DNA of 26,934 bases from assembly GCA_002279765.1 (NCBI GenBank), contig NCCR01000083.1, positions 1 to 26,934 of the forward strand, in the 5' to 3' direction. This DNA is from Verrucomicrobia bacterium 12-59-8 (GTDB lineage: Bacteria > Verrucomicrobiota > Verrucomicrobiae > Verrucomicrobiales > Verrucomicrobiaceae). Below the pieces are notes generated by a model that was not told the origin of the DNA, ran no database searches, and was given only the letters and a program-made list of their open reading frames with translations. Positions 15,991 to 23,621 of the stretch are shown piece after piece. The first letter of the stretch is position 1. The number at the start of each line of letters is the position of its first letter. The position numbers were made by a program, and so were the translations under genes.

Positions 15991-16020
15991 CACATGTTGA
16001 TTAACTAAACCCGCCCGGCT

Positions 16021-16317
16021 TTATGAGTCCTTTGGCGGTTCGCTGGAGCGTTTCTCATCCTCGCGGGCGAGTTCTTCCAGCGTCATTTCGCGGGGCGGCA
16101 CATCCGCCGCATCTTCATCAGGCATCTGCGAGCTTTGGTCCTCGCCATGGTCTTCGATGTCAGAATTTTCGATCTCGGGCGGTGGTGCGGAGGGTTTGGC
16201 GGCAGGGGCCTGGTAGTCGTCCTTGTCATCTTCGTCATCATCACCGGACGACCATGGATTGTAGTTCTCGTTGTCCCAGTCGTCGGCGCCTGGTTTCTCC
16301 AGTTCCTTAGGTCTCAT
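16021..16317 (-). CDS. Very acidic, probably disordered 98-residue protein
   Basis: About one third of the 98 residues are Asp or Glu, with a block D-D-D-E-D-D-K-D-D near residues 26-34, Pro/Ala stretches, and a C-terminal MTLEELAREDEKRSSEPPKD that could be one helix. There is no signal peptide or membrane segment and no recognisable domain. The ATG lies inside the 3' end of tatC, in another frame, overlapping by 11 bases, which suggests translational coupling. The frame stays open further up within tatC but only in tatC's shadow. Its place directly behind tatC hints at an accessory role in protein export, but this is only positional. It could also be unrelated. Confidence 0.6.
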   Translation of the reverse strand: MRPKELEKPGADDWDNENYNPWSSGDDDEDDKDDYQAPAAKPSAPPPEIENSDIEDHGEDQSSQMPDEDAADVPPREMTLEELAREDEKRSSEPPKDS

Positions 16318-17080
16318 AGAGCACATACAGAGGACCGGCCAGCACCAGCATGGTGAACGGATCAGGCGTGGGGGTGACAACTGCCGCGAAGATTGCAATG
16401 GCGACGATGGCGTAGGAGCGCGTGGTGCTCATCAGCTTGTAGTTCAGGAAGTCGAGCTTCACGAGCACCATGACAATCACTGGCAGCTCAAACGCGACGC
16501 CGAAGAGCAGGATGAAGCGCGTGGCAAACTTCACGTAGCCATCGAGCCTCCAGCCGTTGGACATGCCCAGGCTTTCATTGAACGTGTAGAAGAATTCCAA
16601 AGCCTTGGGCAACACCACATAGAAAGCGAAGCAGGCTCCGAGCAGAAACAATCCCGCGCCAATGCCAATGGCGGGGAAGATGGCCTTCTTTTCCGCCGGC
16701 TTTAGTCCTGGCAGGATGAACTGGAGCAGGAAGAAAAGCAGCAGTGGAAACGCGAGGATGACCGCCGCGATCAAGGACAAATTCATCACCATGAGGAAGC
16801 CTTCCTGTGGCGTCAGAATTTGAAGCATGGCCTTGAGTTCTTCCGGCGTTTTGATGACGCCTGTAGCCCAGAGCGGATACTTGATGATCTCGAAGAGCTT
16901 GTCGTAGAAGCAGAACGTGACGAGCGTGGACACCAGCAGCGTCATAGCGATGCGCACGATCATTTTGCGCAGGTCTTCGAGATGATCGAGAAACGGTTTT
17001 TCCTCGTCGCCTTTGCCGCCGAGGTTCATGGCGACTTTTTCGCGAACTTTGAAGACTTTTTGAAGAAGGCCGGACCACAT
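16307..17080 (-). CDS. tatC: Twin-arginine translocase subunit TatC
   Basis: The polytopic inner-membrane receptor of the Tat pathway, which binds twin-arginine signal peptides of folded export substrates. The 257-residue protein has the cytoplasmic N-terminal motif PFLDHLEDLRK (29-39). Six hydrophobic segments follow, with the periplasmic loop LTPQEGF (89-95) between the first two, F-I-L-P-G-L-K-P-A-E-K-K near 122-133, and the late signature VVTPTPDPFTM ahead of a terminal L-Y-E-T. Length and motifs are normal. An internal Met at residue 18 is a possible alternative start. No tatA/tatB gene is in the window. It lies 40 bases after the NUDIX gene and overlaps the acidic protein gene. Confidence 0.96.
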   Translation of the reverse strand: MWSGLLQKVFKVREKVAMNLGGKGDEEKPFLDHLEDLRKMIVRIAMTLLVSTLVTFCFYDKLFEIIKYPLWATGVIKTPEELKAMLQILTPQEGFLMVMNLSLIAAVILAFPLLLFFLLQFILPGLKPAEKKAIFPAIGIGAGLFLLGACFAFYVVLPKALEFFYTFNESLGMSNGWRLDGYVKFATRFILLFGVAFELPVIVMVLVKLDFLNYKLMSTTRSYAIVAIAIFAAVVTPTPDPFTMLVLAGPLYVLYET

Positions 17081-17120
17081 GGGAATGAGAGGGGGGAAGG
17101 GGAGTTGCGGGTGCGTAGGA

Positions 17121-17732
17121 CTACGGCAGTCCTTGGGCCGCGATCCGCGCGTAGAGTGCCAGCGTCAAGGCGTTGGTGATCGCATTGGCAGCAATCATCC
17201 CACGCAGTTCTCCCGCGCTGACAAACCGCACGTCGCTGATGTGTTCGCTTCCATCCGGTTCAGGACGGCTGACGACACACACGGGCTTCGCCGTAAACAG
17301 ATAAACGATCTCGTCGGTAAAACCTTGCGAAGGAAAAAACCAGCCGAGGGATTGCAGGGTTCCCAGATCAGGGTGGAGGGCGCAGCCACACTCCTCACGC
17401 AGTTCATTCTGAATGGTGTGGATGATGGACTCACGGGTCACTGCGGTGTCGATCTGACCGGCGGGGAATTCCCACATGGTCTGCATCACAGGCAGGCGCT
17501 CCTGATGAACCAGAACAAAACGACCGTCCTCCAGCATGGGGGCGATGGCCACGGCGGCCTTGCGCTGCACCACCATCCAGGGCACTTCGGTCTTGCGGTT
17601 CGGTGTTGTAAAAAAGGATTTTTCGACGCCCACGTGCGGATTGGCAAACAGCAACTCGCTGCGGGTCTTCTGCCAGCCGGATTCGGCCCCGGGGGTGTAG
17701 AGTTCAAAATCCGGGATCTGCATGCCGGTCAC
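17121..17732 (-). CDS. NUDIX hydrolase (ADP-ribose pyrophosphatase-like)
   Basis: A 203-residue NUDIX-fold hydrolase, likely cleaving a nucleoside diphosphate linked to another moiety. VLVHQERLPVMQTMWEFPAG (73-92) matches the ADP-ribose pyrophosphatase subgroup. The NUDIX box reads Gly92, Glu101, then N-E-L-R-E-E-C-G-C (109-117). Compared with GX5EX7REUXEEXGU there are three extra residues between Gly and Glu, and the Arg is Asn, while the metal-binding Glu residues remain. The GTG start overlaps the argH stop (GTGA); an in-frame ATG three codons on (17723) is an alternative. Position between argH and tatC suggests cotranscription but no shared pathway. Confidence 0.85.
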   Translation of the reverse strand: MTGMQIPDFELYTPGAESGWQKTRSELLFANPHVGVEKSFFTTPNRKTEVPWMVVQRKAAVAIAPMLEDGRFVLVHQERLPVMQTMWEFPAGQIDTAVTRESIIHTIQNELREECGCALHPDLGTLQSLGWFFPSQGFTDEIVYLFTAKPVCVVSRPEPDGSEHISDVRFVSAGELRGMIAANAITNALTLALYARIAAQGLP

Positions 17733-19099
17733 TCTGGGGTCAAAGCTTTGCGCCAGCGGGCGAGCTGCGCTTTCACATTCTGGGGCGATGGTGCGCCGAT
17801 GCCCTTGCGGGCCGCCATGGCGGTTTCCAGGTTTAAGCAGGCGGTCACATCGGCTTCGAAGGCGGGCGAGAAGCGCTGGAATTCTTCCAAGGTCATGTCA
17901 CCGAACGAGCGCTGCTGTTCGATGGAGTACGCGACGAGTTTGCCGATGACTTCATGGGCCTGACGGAACGGCACGGCGTGATTGACGAGGTAGTCGGCCA
18001 GATCTGTGGCCAGCAGCATCGGATCGCTGGCTGCGGCGGTCGTATTGGCCCGGTTCACGTCCATACCGGTGATCATTTCGGTGAACACTTTCAGCGCGAT
18101 GTCGATGGTGTCGATGGAGTCAAACAGGGGTTCCTTGTCCTCCTGCAAATCGCGGTTGTAGGTCATGGGCAGACCTTTGAGCAGGGTGAGAATGCTCATG
18201 AGGTTGCCAATCAAGCGCGCGGATTTGCCACGGGTGAGTTCAGCGACATCTGGGTTCTTCTTCTGCGGCATCAAGGACGAGCCGGTGGTGTGGGCATCGC
18301 TGAGGGAGACGAAGCCAAATTCGGCGCTGGCCCAGAGGATCACGTCTTCGCTGAGGCGGGAGAGGTGGACTCCGAGGAGGGAAATTGTGAAGAGCAGCTC
18401 GGCGACGAAATCACGGTCGCTGACGGCATCCATGGAGTTCTGCGTCACAGAGGCGAATCCAAGCTGCTGCGCCACGAATTCGCGGTCGATGATGATGGTG
18501 CTGCCTGCCAGAGCGCCGGAGCCGAGCGGCATGACATTGAGTCGTTTGCGGCAGTCCGTCAGCCGGTCAGAGTCACGTGCCAGCATCTCGACGTAGGCCA
18601 GCAGGTGATGGGCGAAGAGGACAGGCTGGCCACGCTGGAGGTGGGTGTAGCCGGGCATGACGGTATTGCCACCGCGCTCAGCACATTCGATGAGAGCCGC
18701 CTGCATGGCGGAGATGAGATCGAGGATGCGGTTGATTTCAGCCCGGCAGTAGAGACGCACATCTGTGGCGACCTGGTCATTCCGGCTGCGGGCGGTGTGG
18801 AGTTTGGCACCGGCGGGGCCGATGCGCCGCGTCAGCTCCGACTCGATGTTCATGTGGACGTCTTCCAGCGACTCCTTGAACTCAAAGTTCCCTGATTCGA
18901 TCACCTGGCGGATGGCCAGCAAGCCCGTTTCGATCTGCTGCTGCTCCTCGGCGGTCAAAATACCCGCTTTGAGAAGTCCTTTGGAGTGCGCGATCGAGCC
19001 GGCGATGTCATGGGGGTAGAGCCTCCAGTCAAACGACACGGATTCTCCATAGCGCTGAACGAGAGCGCTGGTTTCCTGAGCAAAACGACCTTTCCACAT
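17729..19099 (-). CDS. argH: Argininosuccinate lyase
   Basis: Last step of arginine synthesis: cleavage of argininosuccinate to arginine and fumarate. It belongs to the fumarase/aspartase superfamily. The signature GSSLMPQKKNPDVAEL lies near residues 270-285 and contains the catalytic-loop Ser. Other family blocks are ARSRNDQVATDVRLYCR, GYTHLQRGQPVLFAHH and MPLGSGALAGS. The chosen ATG gives 456 residues beginning MWKGRFAQETS, the normal ArgH N-terminus. The frame is open 48 codons further upstream, but that stretch is not family-like and overlaps the divergent feoA upstream region. It is first gene of the argH-nudix-tatC-acidic protein unit. Confidence 0.97.
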   Translation of the reverse strand: MWKGRFAQETSALVQRYGESVSFDWRLYPHDIAGSIAHSKGLLKAGILTAEEQQQIETGLLAIRQVIESGNFEFKESLEDVHMNIESELTRRIGPAGAKLHTARSRNDQVATDVRLYCRAEINRILDLISAMQAALIECAERGGNTVMPGYTHLQRGQPVLFAHHLLAYVEMLARDSDRLTDCRKRLNVMPLGSGALAGSTIIIDREFVAQQLGFASVTQNSMDAVSDRDFVAELLFTISLLGVHLSRLSEDVILWASAEFGFVSLSDAHTTGSSLMPQKKNPDVAELTRGKSARLIGNLMSILTLLKGLPMTYNRDLQEDKEPLFDSIDTIDIALKVFTEMITGMDVNRANTTAAASDPMLLATDLADYLVNHAVPFRQAHEVIGKLVAYSIEQQRSFGDMTLEEFQRFSPAFEADVTACLNLETAMAARKGIGAPSPQNVKAQLARWRKALTPE

Positions 19100-19289
19100 A
19101 ATTTCGAGGGCGCGCAGATTAGCGGCTTTCAGAGGCGGTGCAACCACTGTGGCAGGGGGCGAAAATAGGCTGCGCGAGCAGCCCATGCGCAAAATCGGCC
19201 CAAAGTACGCATTTGCCAGAATCCTAGTTCTTGTTAATCTCAATCGACGTTCTGCGACAGAGTCTCAGTTGCAGGACCGTTATACTTTC

Positions 19290-19529
19290 ATGCACGCCGC
19301 CACCCTTGCTGAACTTCCTGTTGGCACAGATGCCATCGTCCAAGCCATGCCCACCGGGCGTTCGGGGCTGACACGGCTTCGAGAAATGGGCATTGTCCCA
19401 GGAACCCGCGTCCGTGTGACGCGTCGTGCGCCGCTGGGCGAACCCATCGAAATCTGCGTGCGCGGTTCTCATCTCTCCATGCGCAATCATGAGGCGGCAT
19501 TCATCGCCATCTCCCCCGCAGTCGCATGA
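19290..19529 (+). CDS. feoA: Ferrous iron transport protein A
   Basis: A 79-residue SH3-like cytoplasmic protein that assists FeoB. The sequence shows the family pattern LAELPVGTDAIVQ, GLTRLREMGIVPGTRVRV and G-S-H-L-S-M-R-N-H-E-A. The ATG at 19290 fits the family N-terminus; the frame is open 47 codons further upstream without family character. The stop overlaps the feoB ATG (ATGA), so the two are translationally coupled. It is divergent from argH across 190 bases. That region presumably holds the iron-responsive promoter, but no convincing Fur or DtxR box was found. Confidence 0.93.
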   Translation: MHAATLAELPVGTDAIVQAMPTGRSGLTRLREMGIVPGTRVRVTRRAPLGEPIEICVRGSHLSMRNHEAAFIAISPAVA

Positions 19530-21610
19530 GCCAAGCCACGTCTGAACCGCCACTCATCGCCATTGTGGGGAACCCGAACTCCGGGAAAACTACGCTCTTC
19601 AACCTGCTCACGGGGCTGAAGCAGAAGGTGGCGAACTACCCTGGGGTGACCGTCGAAAAGAAGATCGGCGAGTGTTACAGCCAGCATGGGAAAAAGCTGC
19701 GGCTGATCGACCTGCCGGGTGCTTACAGCCTGAATGCCCGCTCACCGGATGAAGCCGTGCTGCGTGATGTCCTGCTGGGGCGCCGACCTGAAACGCCGCG
19801 CCCGGACCGGGTGGTGTGTGTGGTGGATTCGGCCAATCTGGAGCGCAATCTTTACATGGTCAGCCAGGTGCTGGAACTCGGCCTGCCGACGATTTTGGTG
19901 CTGAACATGATGGATGTGGCGGTGCAGCGCGAGTGGCGCATCAACGCGGCCAAGTTGTCAGAATTGCTCGGAGTCGTGGTGGTGCAAACGCAGGCTGTGA
20001 GCGGTCAGGGGCTGATCGAGCTCAAGCTGGCCTTGAGTCGTGAAGACCTTACGCCACCCAAGTGGCAGAGCGCGAAGCTGCCTGAAGGGGTGCGAGTCGC
20101 ACTGGAACAAAGCCGAGGCCCCTTATGCCAGACGGGAGCTATTCACAGCCGTGCTTCGTTGCTTGAGCCGCTGTATTTGTTGTCCGATCACAATCCGACG
20201 CACGATGGCATCGCTGATACGCAGATCGGGCACATCCAGGAGCTGCGGCGTAGCATGGAAGCGAGCTTTCCGGGCTGGGAGGACGAACTCGTCGCCGAGC
20301 GTTATCGCAGCATCGAGGAACTGTGCGCGCAGGTCTTGAAACGGCCTGACCAGGAGATCGAAACCATCACCACGAAAATTGACCGCATCCTGCTGCATCC
20401 GGTGCTTGGATTCGTGAATCTGCTGCTCGTACTCGGGCTTCTGTTCTTTCTTATTTTCAAGGTTGCTGAGGGCCCCATGGGCTGGATTGAGGCTGGATTC
20501 GGACAGCTGGGGACCTGGGTGGAGGGACTGATGTCTGCCGGGGATTTCCGCGATCTCATTGTGAATGGCGTTGTGCCCGGAGTCGGTGGCGTGGTCATCT
20601 TCCTGCCGCAGATTCTCATCCTGTTCTTCTTCATCGGCATCATGGAAGACACGGGCTACATGTCGCGTCTCGCGTTCATCATGGACTGGGCGATGAGCAA
20701 GGTGGGACTCAACGGCAAGTCGTTCCTGCCCTTCCTCAGCTCGTATGCCTGCGCCATTCCCGGCGTGATGGCTGCGCGCACGATCGACAGTCCCAAGGAC
20801 CGACTGATCACCATTCTCATTGCGCCGCTAGCTTCCTGCTCAGCGCGTTTGCCGGTGTATTCCCTGCTGATTGGGGTGCTGTTTCCGGTGGGGGAAGTCG
20901 GTGCGCTGACTCAGGCGGGCATCATGCTGGCACTCTATGCACTGGGCACGTTTGGTGCGTTCTTCTTTGCCTGGTTGTTCAACAAGTGCGTCATGAAAGG
21001 CGCGGCGAGTCCGATGATTTTGGAAATGCCATCTTACAAGATGCCCGCGATCAAAAGCATCCTGCTGCATGTGTGGCAGCGTGCGCGCATGTTTTTGGTT
21101 CGTGCCGGAACGATCATCATGGGCATTTCCATTATGATCTGGGCGGCTTCGACTTATCCGAAGACCGACTCTGAGGACAAAGCGCTTCAGCTTGAAAACA
21201 GCTTTGCGGGTCGAGCTGGTAAACTGATCGAGCCCGCCATTGCTCCGCTGGGATATGACTGGAAGATCGGCATCGGGCTCATTGGCAGCTTTGCCGCCCG
21301 CGAGGTGTTCAATTCTACGATGGGCGTCGTGTATGCGGTGGAAAGCGAAGATGACGACAACTTGACGCCGTTGCGCGACAAACTTGCCTCAGAGCGCCGT
21401 CCTGATGGCCGGGCCGTTTACACACCGCTCGTCTGCATCAGCCTGCTGGTGTTTTACGTCTTTGCGATGCAGTGCGTGAGCACCATCGCCATCGTGAAGC
21501 GCGAGACGGGCAGCTGGAAATGGGCGCTTTTTCAGCTCGGATACATGACCGGTACGGCGTACGTACTAAGCCTGCTGATCTTCCAGATCGGCACTGCGCT
21601 GGGCTACTAA
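19526..21610 (+). CDS. feoB: Ferrous iron transporter FeoB
   Basis: The inner-membrane Fe(II) permease with an N-terminal GTPase domain. G1 GNPNSGKT (15-22), the G2 region NYPGVTVE (38-44), G3 DLPG (62-65) and G4 NMMD (127-130) are intact. A helical guanine-dissociation-inhibitor-like stretch follows, then the membrane core beginning near residue 290. The core has the gate motifs VVIFLPQILILFFFIGIMED, GYMSRLAF, LNGKSFLPFLSSYACAIPG, MAARTID and SCSARLPVY, and a second gate half after residue 500 (GSFAAREVFNSTMG). The 694-residue length is typical. The first gate reads Y-A-C-A-I-P-G where enterobacterial FeoB has G-C-N-V-P. It starts inside the feoA stop codon. Confidence 0.97.
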   Translation: MSQATSEPPLIAIVGNPNSGKTTLFNLLTGLKQKVANYPGVTVEKKIGECYSQHGKKLRLIDLPGAYSLNARSPDEAVLRDVLLGRRPETPRPDRVVCVVDSANLERNLYMVSQVLELGLPTILVLNMMDVAVQREWRINAAKLSELLGVVVVQTQAVSGQGLIELKLALSREDLTPPKWQSAKLPEGVRVALEQSRGPLCQTGAIHSRASLLEPLYLLSDHNPTHDGIADTQIGHIQELRRSMEASFPGWEDELVAERYRSIEELCAQVLKRPDQEIETITTKIDRILLHPVLGFVNLLLVLGLLFFLIFKVAEGPMGWIEAGFGQLGTWVEGLMSAGDFRDLIVNGVVPGVGGVVIFLPQILILFFFIGIMEDTGYMSRLAFIMDWAMSKVGLNGKSFLPFLSSYACAIPGVMAARTIDSPKDRLITILIAPLASCSARLPVYSLLIGVLFPVGEVGALTQAGIMLALYALGTFGAFFFAWLFNKCVMKGAASPMILEMPSYKMPAIKSILLHVWQRARMFLVRAGTIIMGISIMIWAASTYPKTDSEDKALQLENSFAGRAGKLIEPAIAPLGYDWKIGIGLIGSFAAREVFNSTMGVVYAVESEDDDNLTPLRDKLASERRPDGRAVYTPLVCISLLVFYVFAMQCVSTIAIVKRETGSWKWALFQLGYMTGTAYVLSLLIFQIGTALGY

Positions 21611-21622
21611 CCACTTCACCCT

Positions 21623-21751
21623 ATGAACGCAGACTCTCAATCCATCGCAGCAATGGCGGTCGTGCTCATCACGATCACGCTGTTCATCGTCCGCTCCGCC
21701 AAGCGCCGGAAGAAACCGGGCTGCGGTGGCAGTTGCGGCTGCGGGAAATGA
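21623..21751 (+). CDS. FeoB-associated Cys-rich membrane protein
   Basis: A 42-codon gene 12 bases after feoB. Residues 7-23 are a single hydrophobic helix, followed by a basic stop-transfer stretch (RSAKRRKKP). A tail C-G-G-S-C-G-C-G-K carries three Cys residues. This architecture (short TM plus Gly/Cys tail directly downstream of feoB) is that of the FeoB-associated Cys-rich membrane protein family, functionally analogous in position to FeoC. The Cys cluster could bind Fe or an Fe-S cluster near the FeoB cytoplasmic mouth (inference). Confidence 0.85.
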   Translation: MNADSQSIAAMAVVLITITLFIVRSAKRRKKPGCGGSCGCGK

Positions 21752-21772
21752 GGCACAGAGTGCGGCACTGCC

Positions 21773-22624
21773 ATGATAGCGATTGATCTCTGTACGTTCG
21801 ATCCTGGTGTTGCCGCCAAATCGCCTGCGGCATTTGCTGCGGTGGTCGTGGATTGTGTGGAGGCCTCCTGGGACAACGGGGCAGATCTCGTGCTGCTGCC
21901 GGAGTTCACCTGGGTGGGGCTGGAGCCGCTGGTGGAACCTAAAACTCTCCAACGGGTGGCCGAGGTTTTTTGGGGGGAAGTCCTGCCGGCGCTGAAATCG
22001 CTGCTGATCCGTCCCGGCAAGGCGGTCGTGCTCGGCACGGTGCCGTTCTGGGATGCAGAACGCCAGGAATTGCGCAACCGGGCGCCGATCCTGGTGGAAG
22101 ATCGAATCCTGCACCAGGACAAGCTGCATCTGACGCCGTGGGAGTCGGATTTTTCGCCGGGTACCGAACTGCACCTGTGGGAGTTTGCCGGGCTGCGCTT
22201 TGCGGTGGTGATCTGCCTCGACATCGAGATTCCTGAAATCAGCACGCGACTACGTGGGGCTGGGGTGGATGTGATTCTGGTTCCGAGCGCCACGGAAACG
22301 GTGCTGGGGGTCGAACGGGTAGATCGCTGCGCCTCAGCACGCGCAGTGGAACTGGGCTGCATCGTCGGCGTGTGTCACCTGACGGGTAAGGCTGACGCCG
22401 GGTTGATCGATGAGAATGTGGGCCGCACGGCTATTTATTCTCCTTCACAGGCGGCGTTCCGCGATGCTCCAAGGTGGAATGAGGCTGAAATCCATGAGAG
22501 CGGCATCCACAAGCAGCGGTTGACGCTCGATCCCAAACTCCTACAGGTCATGCGCAGGATGACTCAGGAGACAAATCCGTCGTTATTGAAAAAAATGCCA
22601 GCCTTCGAACTGGTGCAGGCCTGA
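21773..22624 (+). CDS. Nitrilase-superfamily carbon-nitrogen hydrolase
   Basis: A 283-residue amidase/nitrilase-fold enzyme. The catalytic triad is visible: Glu44 (LLPEFTW), Lys117 (HQDKLHLTPWE) and Cys148 (VVICLDIEIPE). A second Glu in TPWE matches the additional conserved Glu of the superfamily. The substrate (amide, carbamoyl or nitrile) cannot be inferred; the family includes omega-amidase, N-carbamoylputrescine amidase and many unknowns. It follows the Cys-rich protein gene by 21 bases in the same direction and is therefore probably cotranscribed with feoAB, without an obvious link to iron. It is convergent with the L,D-transpeptidase gene. Confidence 0.9.
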   Translation: MIAIDLCTFDPGVAAKSPAAFAAVVVDCVEASWDNGADLVLLPEFTWVGLEPLVEPKTLQRVAEVFWGEVLPALKSLLIRPGKAVVLGTVPFWDAERQELRNRAPILVEDRILHQDKLHLTPWESDFSPGTELHLWEFAGLRFAVVICLDIEIPEISTRLRGAGVDVILVPSATETVLGVERVDRCASARAVELGCIVGVCHLTGKADAGLIDENVGRTAIYSPSQAAFRDAPRWNEAEIHESGIHKQRLTLDPKLLQVMRRMTQETNPSLLKKMPAFELVQA

Positions 22625-22734
22625 TCTTTGCCACGGCTCAAGCCTTGGCCTTGGACCTGGGGGCGGCATGGCCCGCGACTTTGGTGTCGGATTTCGATCT
22701 GGATGACTTCGACTTGAGTCCAGGTTTTTCAGTT

Positions 22735-23454
22735 TCAGGTCCAGGCCCGCTTCTTTTCTCCCTCGGAGGGCAGGATACGCGCCACTTCGAGCGGCTGGGA
22801 GGCAAGTGTCGCGGGGGAATTGAGAGCAGGAGAACCGTCAATATCATCCGTAACTGCGGCAGGTTTTTCTTTTCCGCTAGGCGGCAAGGGACCTTTGGTG
22901 ATGACCACCTTGGCTCCGATGTTTACGTTGTTGAACAGATCTACCACATCCTTCATGCCCATGCGCACACAGCCATAGCTGGCCGGTTTGCCAAGCCGGT
23001 TTTCTTCGGGCGTGCCGTGGATGTAAATGTAACGGTGGAAGGCGTTTTTGTTGGTGGTTTCCATGCCACGCAGCCAGAGAATGCGCGAGACAATAGGGTC
23101 ACGTCCTGGAGCGTTAGGTTTGAGCACCTCGCCGTTCCAGCGGCGGCTTTTCAATACTGCTCCAGCAGGCAGGCCCTGGCCAATTTTAGCGATGACCTCG
23201 TGCTGGCCCAAAGGCGTCCGGTTGCTGCCCGTCTGGTCGCCGAGGCCGAATTTCGAAGTTGAGATGACGTACTGCTTGGTCAGTTTGCCTTCGCTGTAGA
23301 TGCCGAGCTTTTGATCTTTGACACTCACCACCACATCACCTTTAGGCGGCGTGGTGCATTGACTGAGCGCTCCAGCTAGGAAGACCCCCCCAATTGCCTT
23401 GCAGAGGCAGTCAGCTAAATGGGGGTTTTTAGAAGTGCGGCTATAAAGCAGCAT
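22735..23454 (-). CDS. L,D-transpeptidase (YkuD domain), possibly frameshifted at the 3' end
   Basis: A 239-residue envelope enzyme that forms or remodels 3-3 peptidoglycan cross-links or anchors proteins to peptidoglycan. The YkuD core spans about residues 40-190. Catalytic motifs are YIHGTPEENR (His146) and ASYGCVRM (Ser159, Cys162). Residues 17-33 are a hydrophobic signal with a lipobox-like L-S-Q-C; Gln before the Cys is non-canonical, so lipidation is uncertain. After the catalytic domain a Pro/Ala-rich tail ends abruptly in KKRAWT. The +1 frame continues at this point for about 36 codons of Lys/Ser/Ala-rich sequence to a stop at 22638, suggesting a one-base indel. It is divergent from the acetyltransferase gene. 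Confidence 0.87.
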   Translation of the reverse strand: MLLYSRTSKNPHLADCLCKAIGGVFLAGALSQCTTPPKGDVVVSVKDQKLGIYSEGKLTKQYVISTSKFGLGDQTGSNRTPLGQHEVIAKIGQGLPAGAVLKSRRWNGEVLKPNAPGRDPIVSRILWLRGMETTNKNAFHRYIYIHGTPEENRLGKPASYGCVRMGMKDVVDLFNNVNIGAKVVITKGPLPPSGKEKPAAVTDDIDGSPALNSPATLASQPLEVARILPSEGEKKRAWT

Positions 23455-23478
23455 GGGCCAGAAGAATGATATAAACTA

Positions 23479-23531
23479 AGATGTTCGCAACTCTGAACTA
23501 TTACTGTAATAACGTCAGTAACCAAACATCT
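23479..23531. promoter_or_regulatory. Nested inverted repeats in a divergent AT-rich promoter region
   Basis: An outer pair AGATGTT (23479-23485) / AACATCT (23525-23531) encloses an inner pair TTACTG (23501-23506) / CAGTAA (23516-23521). TTCGCAA occurs both at 23484-23490 and again about 50 bases on. The 167-base gap between two divergent genes is distinctly AT-rich, as expected for promoters. The repeats are candidate operator sites; significance is unproven. Confidence 0.3.
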
Positions 23532-23621
23532 ATTTCGCAAGACCCGTGCCATTTGCGCGATTGATGCTTGTTCTACGGAGCAGCCTGCCACTCTTTTCTC
23601 CACTTTTCAACCCCCGCCAAC

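Noticed and set aside
17954..18895. 313-codon plus-strand open frame inside argH
   Set aside because: Fully antisense to argH, with shadow-like composition.
19100..19289. Possible Fur-like box upstream of feoA (around TTGTTAATCTCAATCG)
   Set aside because: Only a loose match, without the expected symmetric halves; not enough to call a site.
22645..23262. 205-codon plus-strand open frame opposite the L,D-transpeptidase
   Set aside because: The minus strand carries intact catalytic motifs; the plus frame has no recognisable features.
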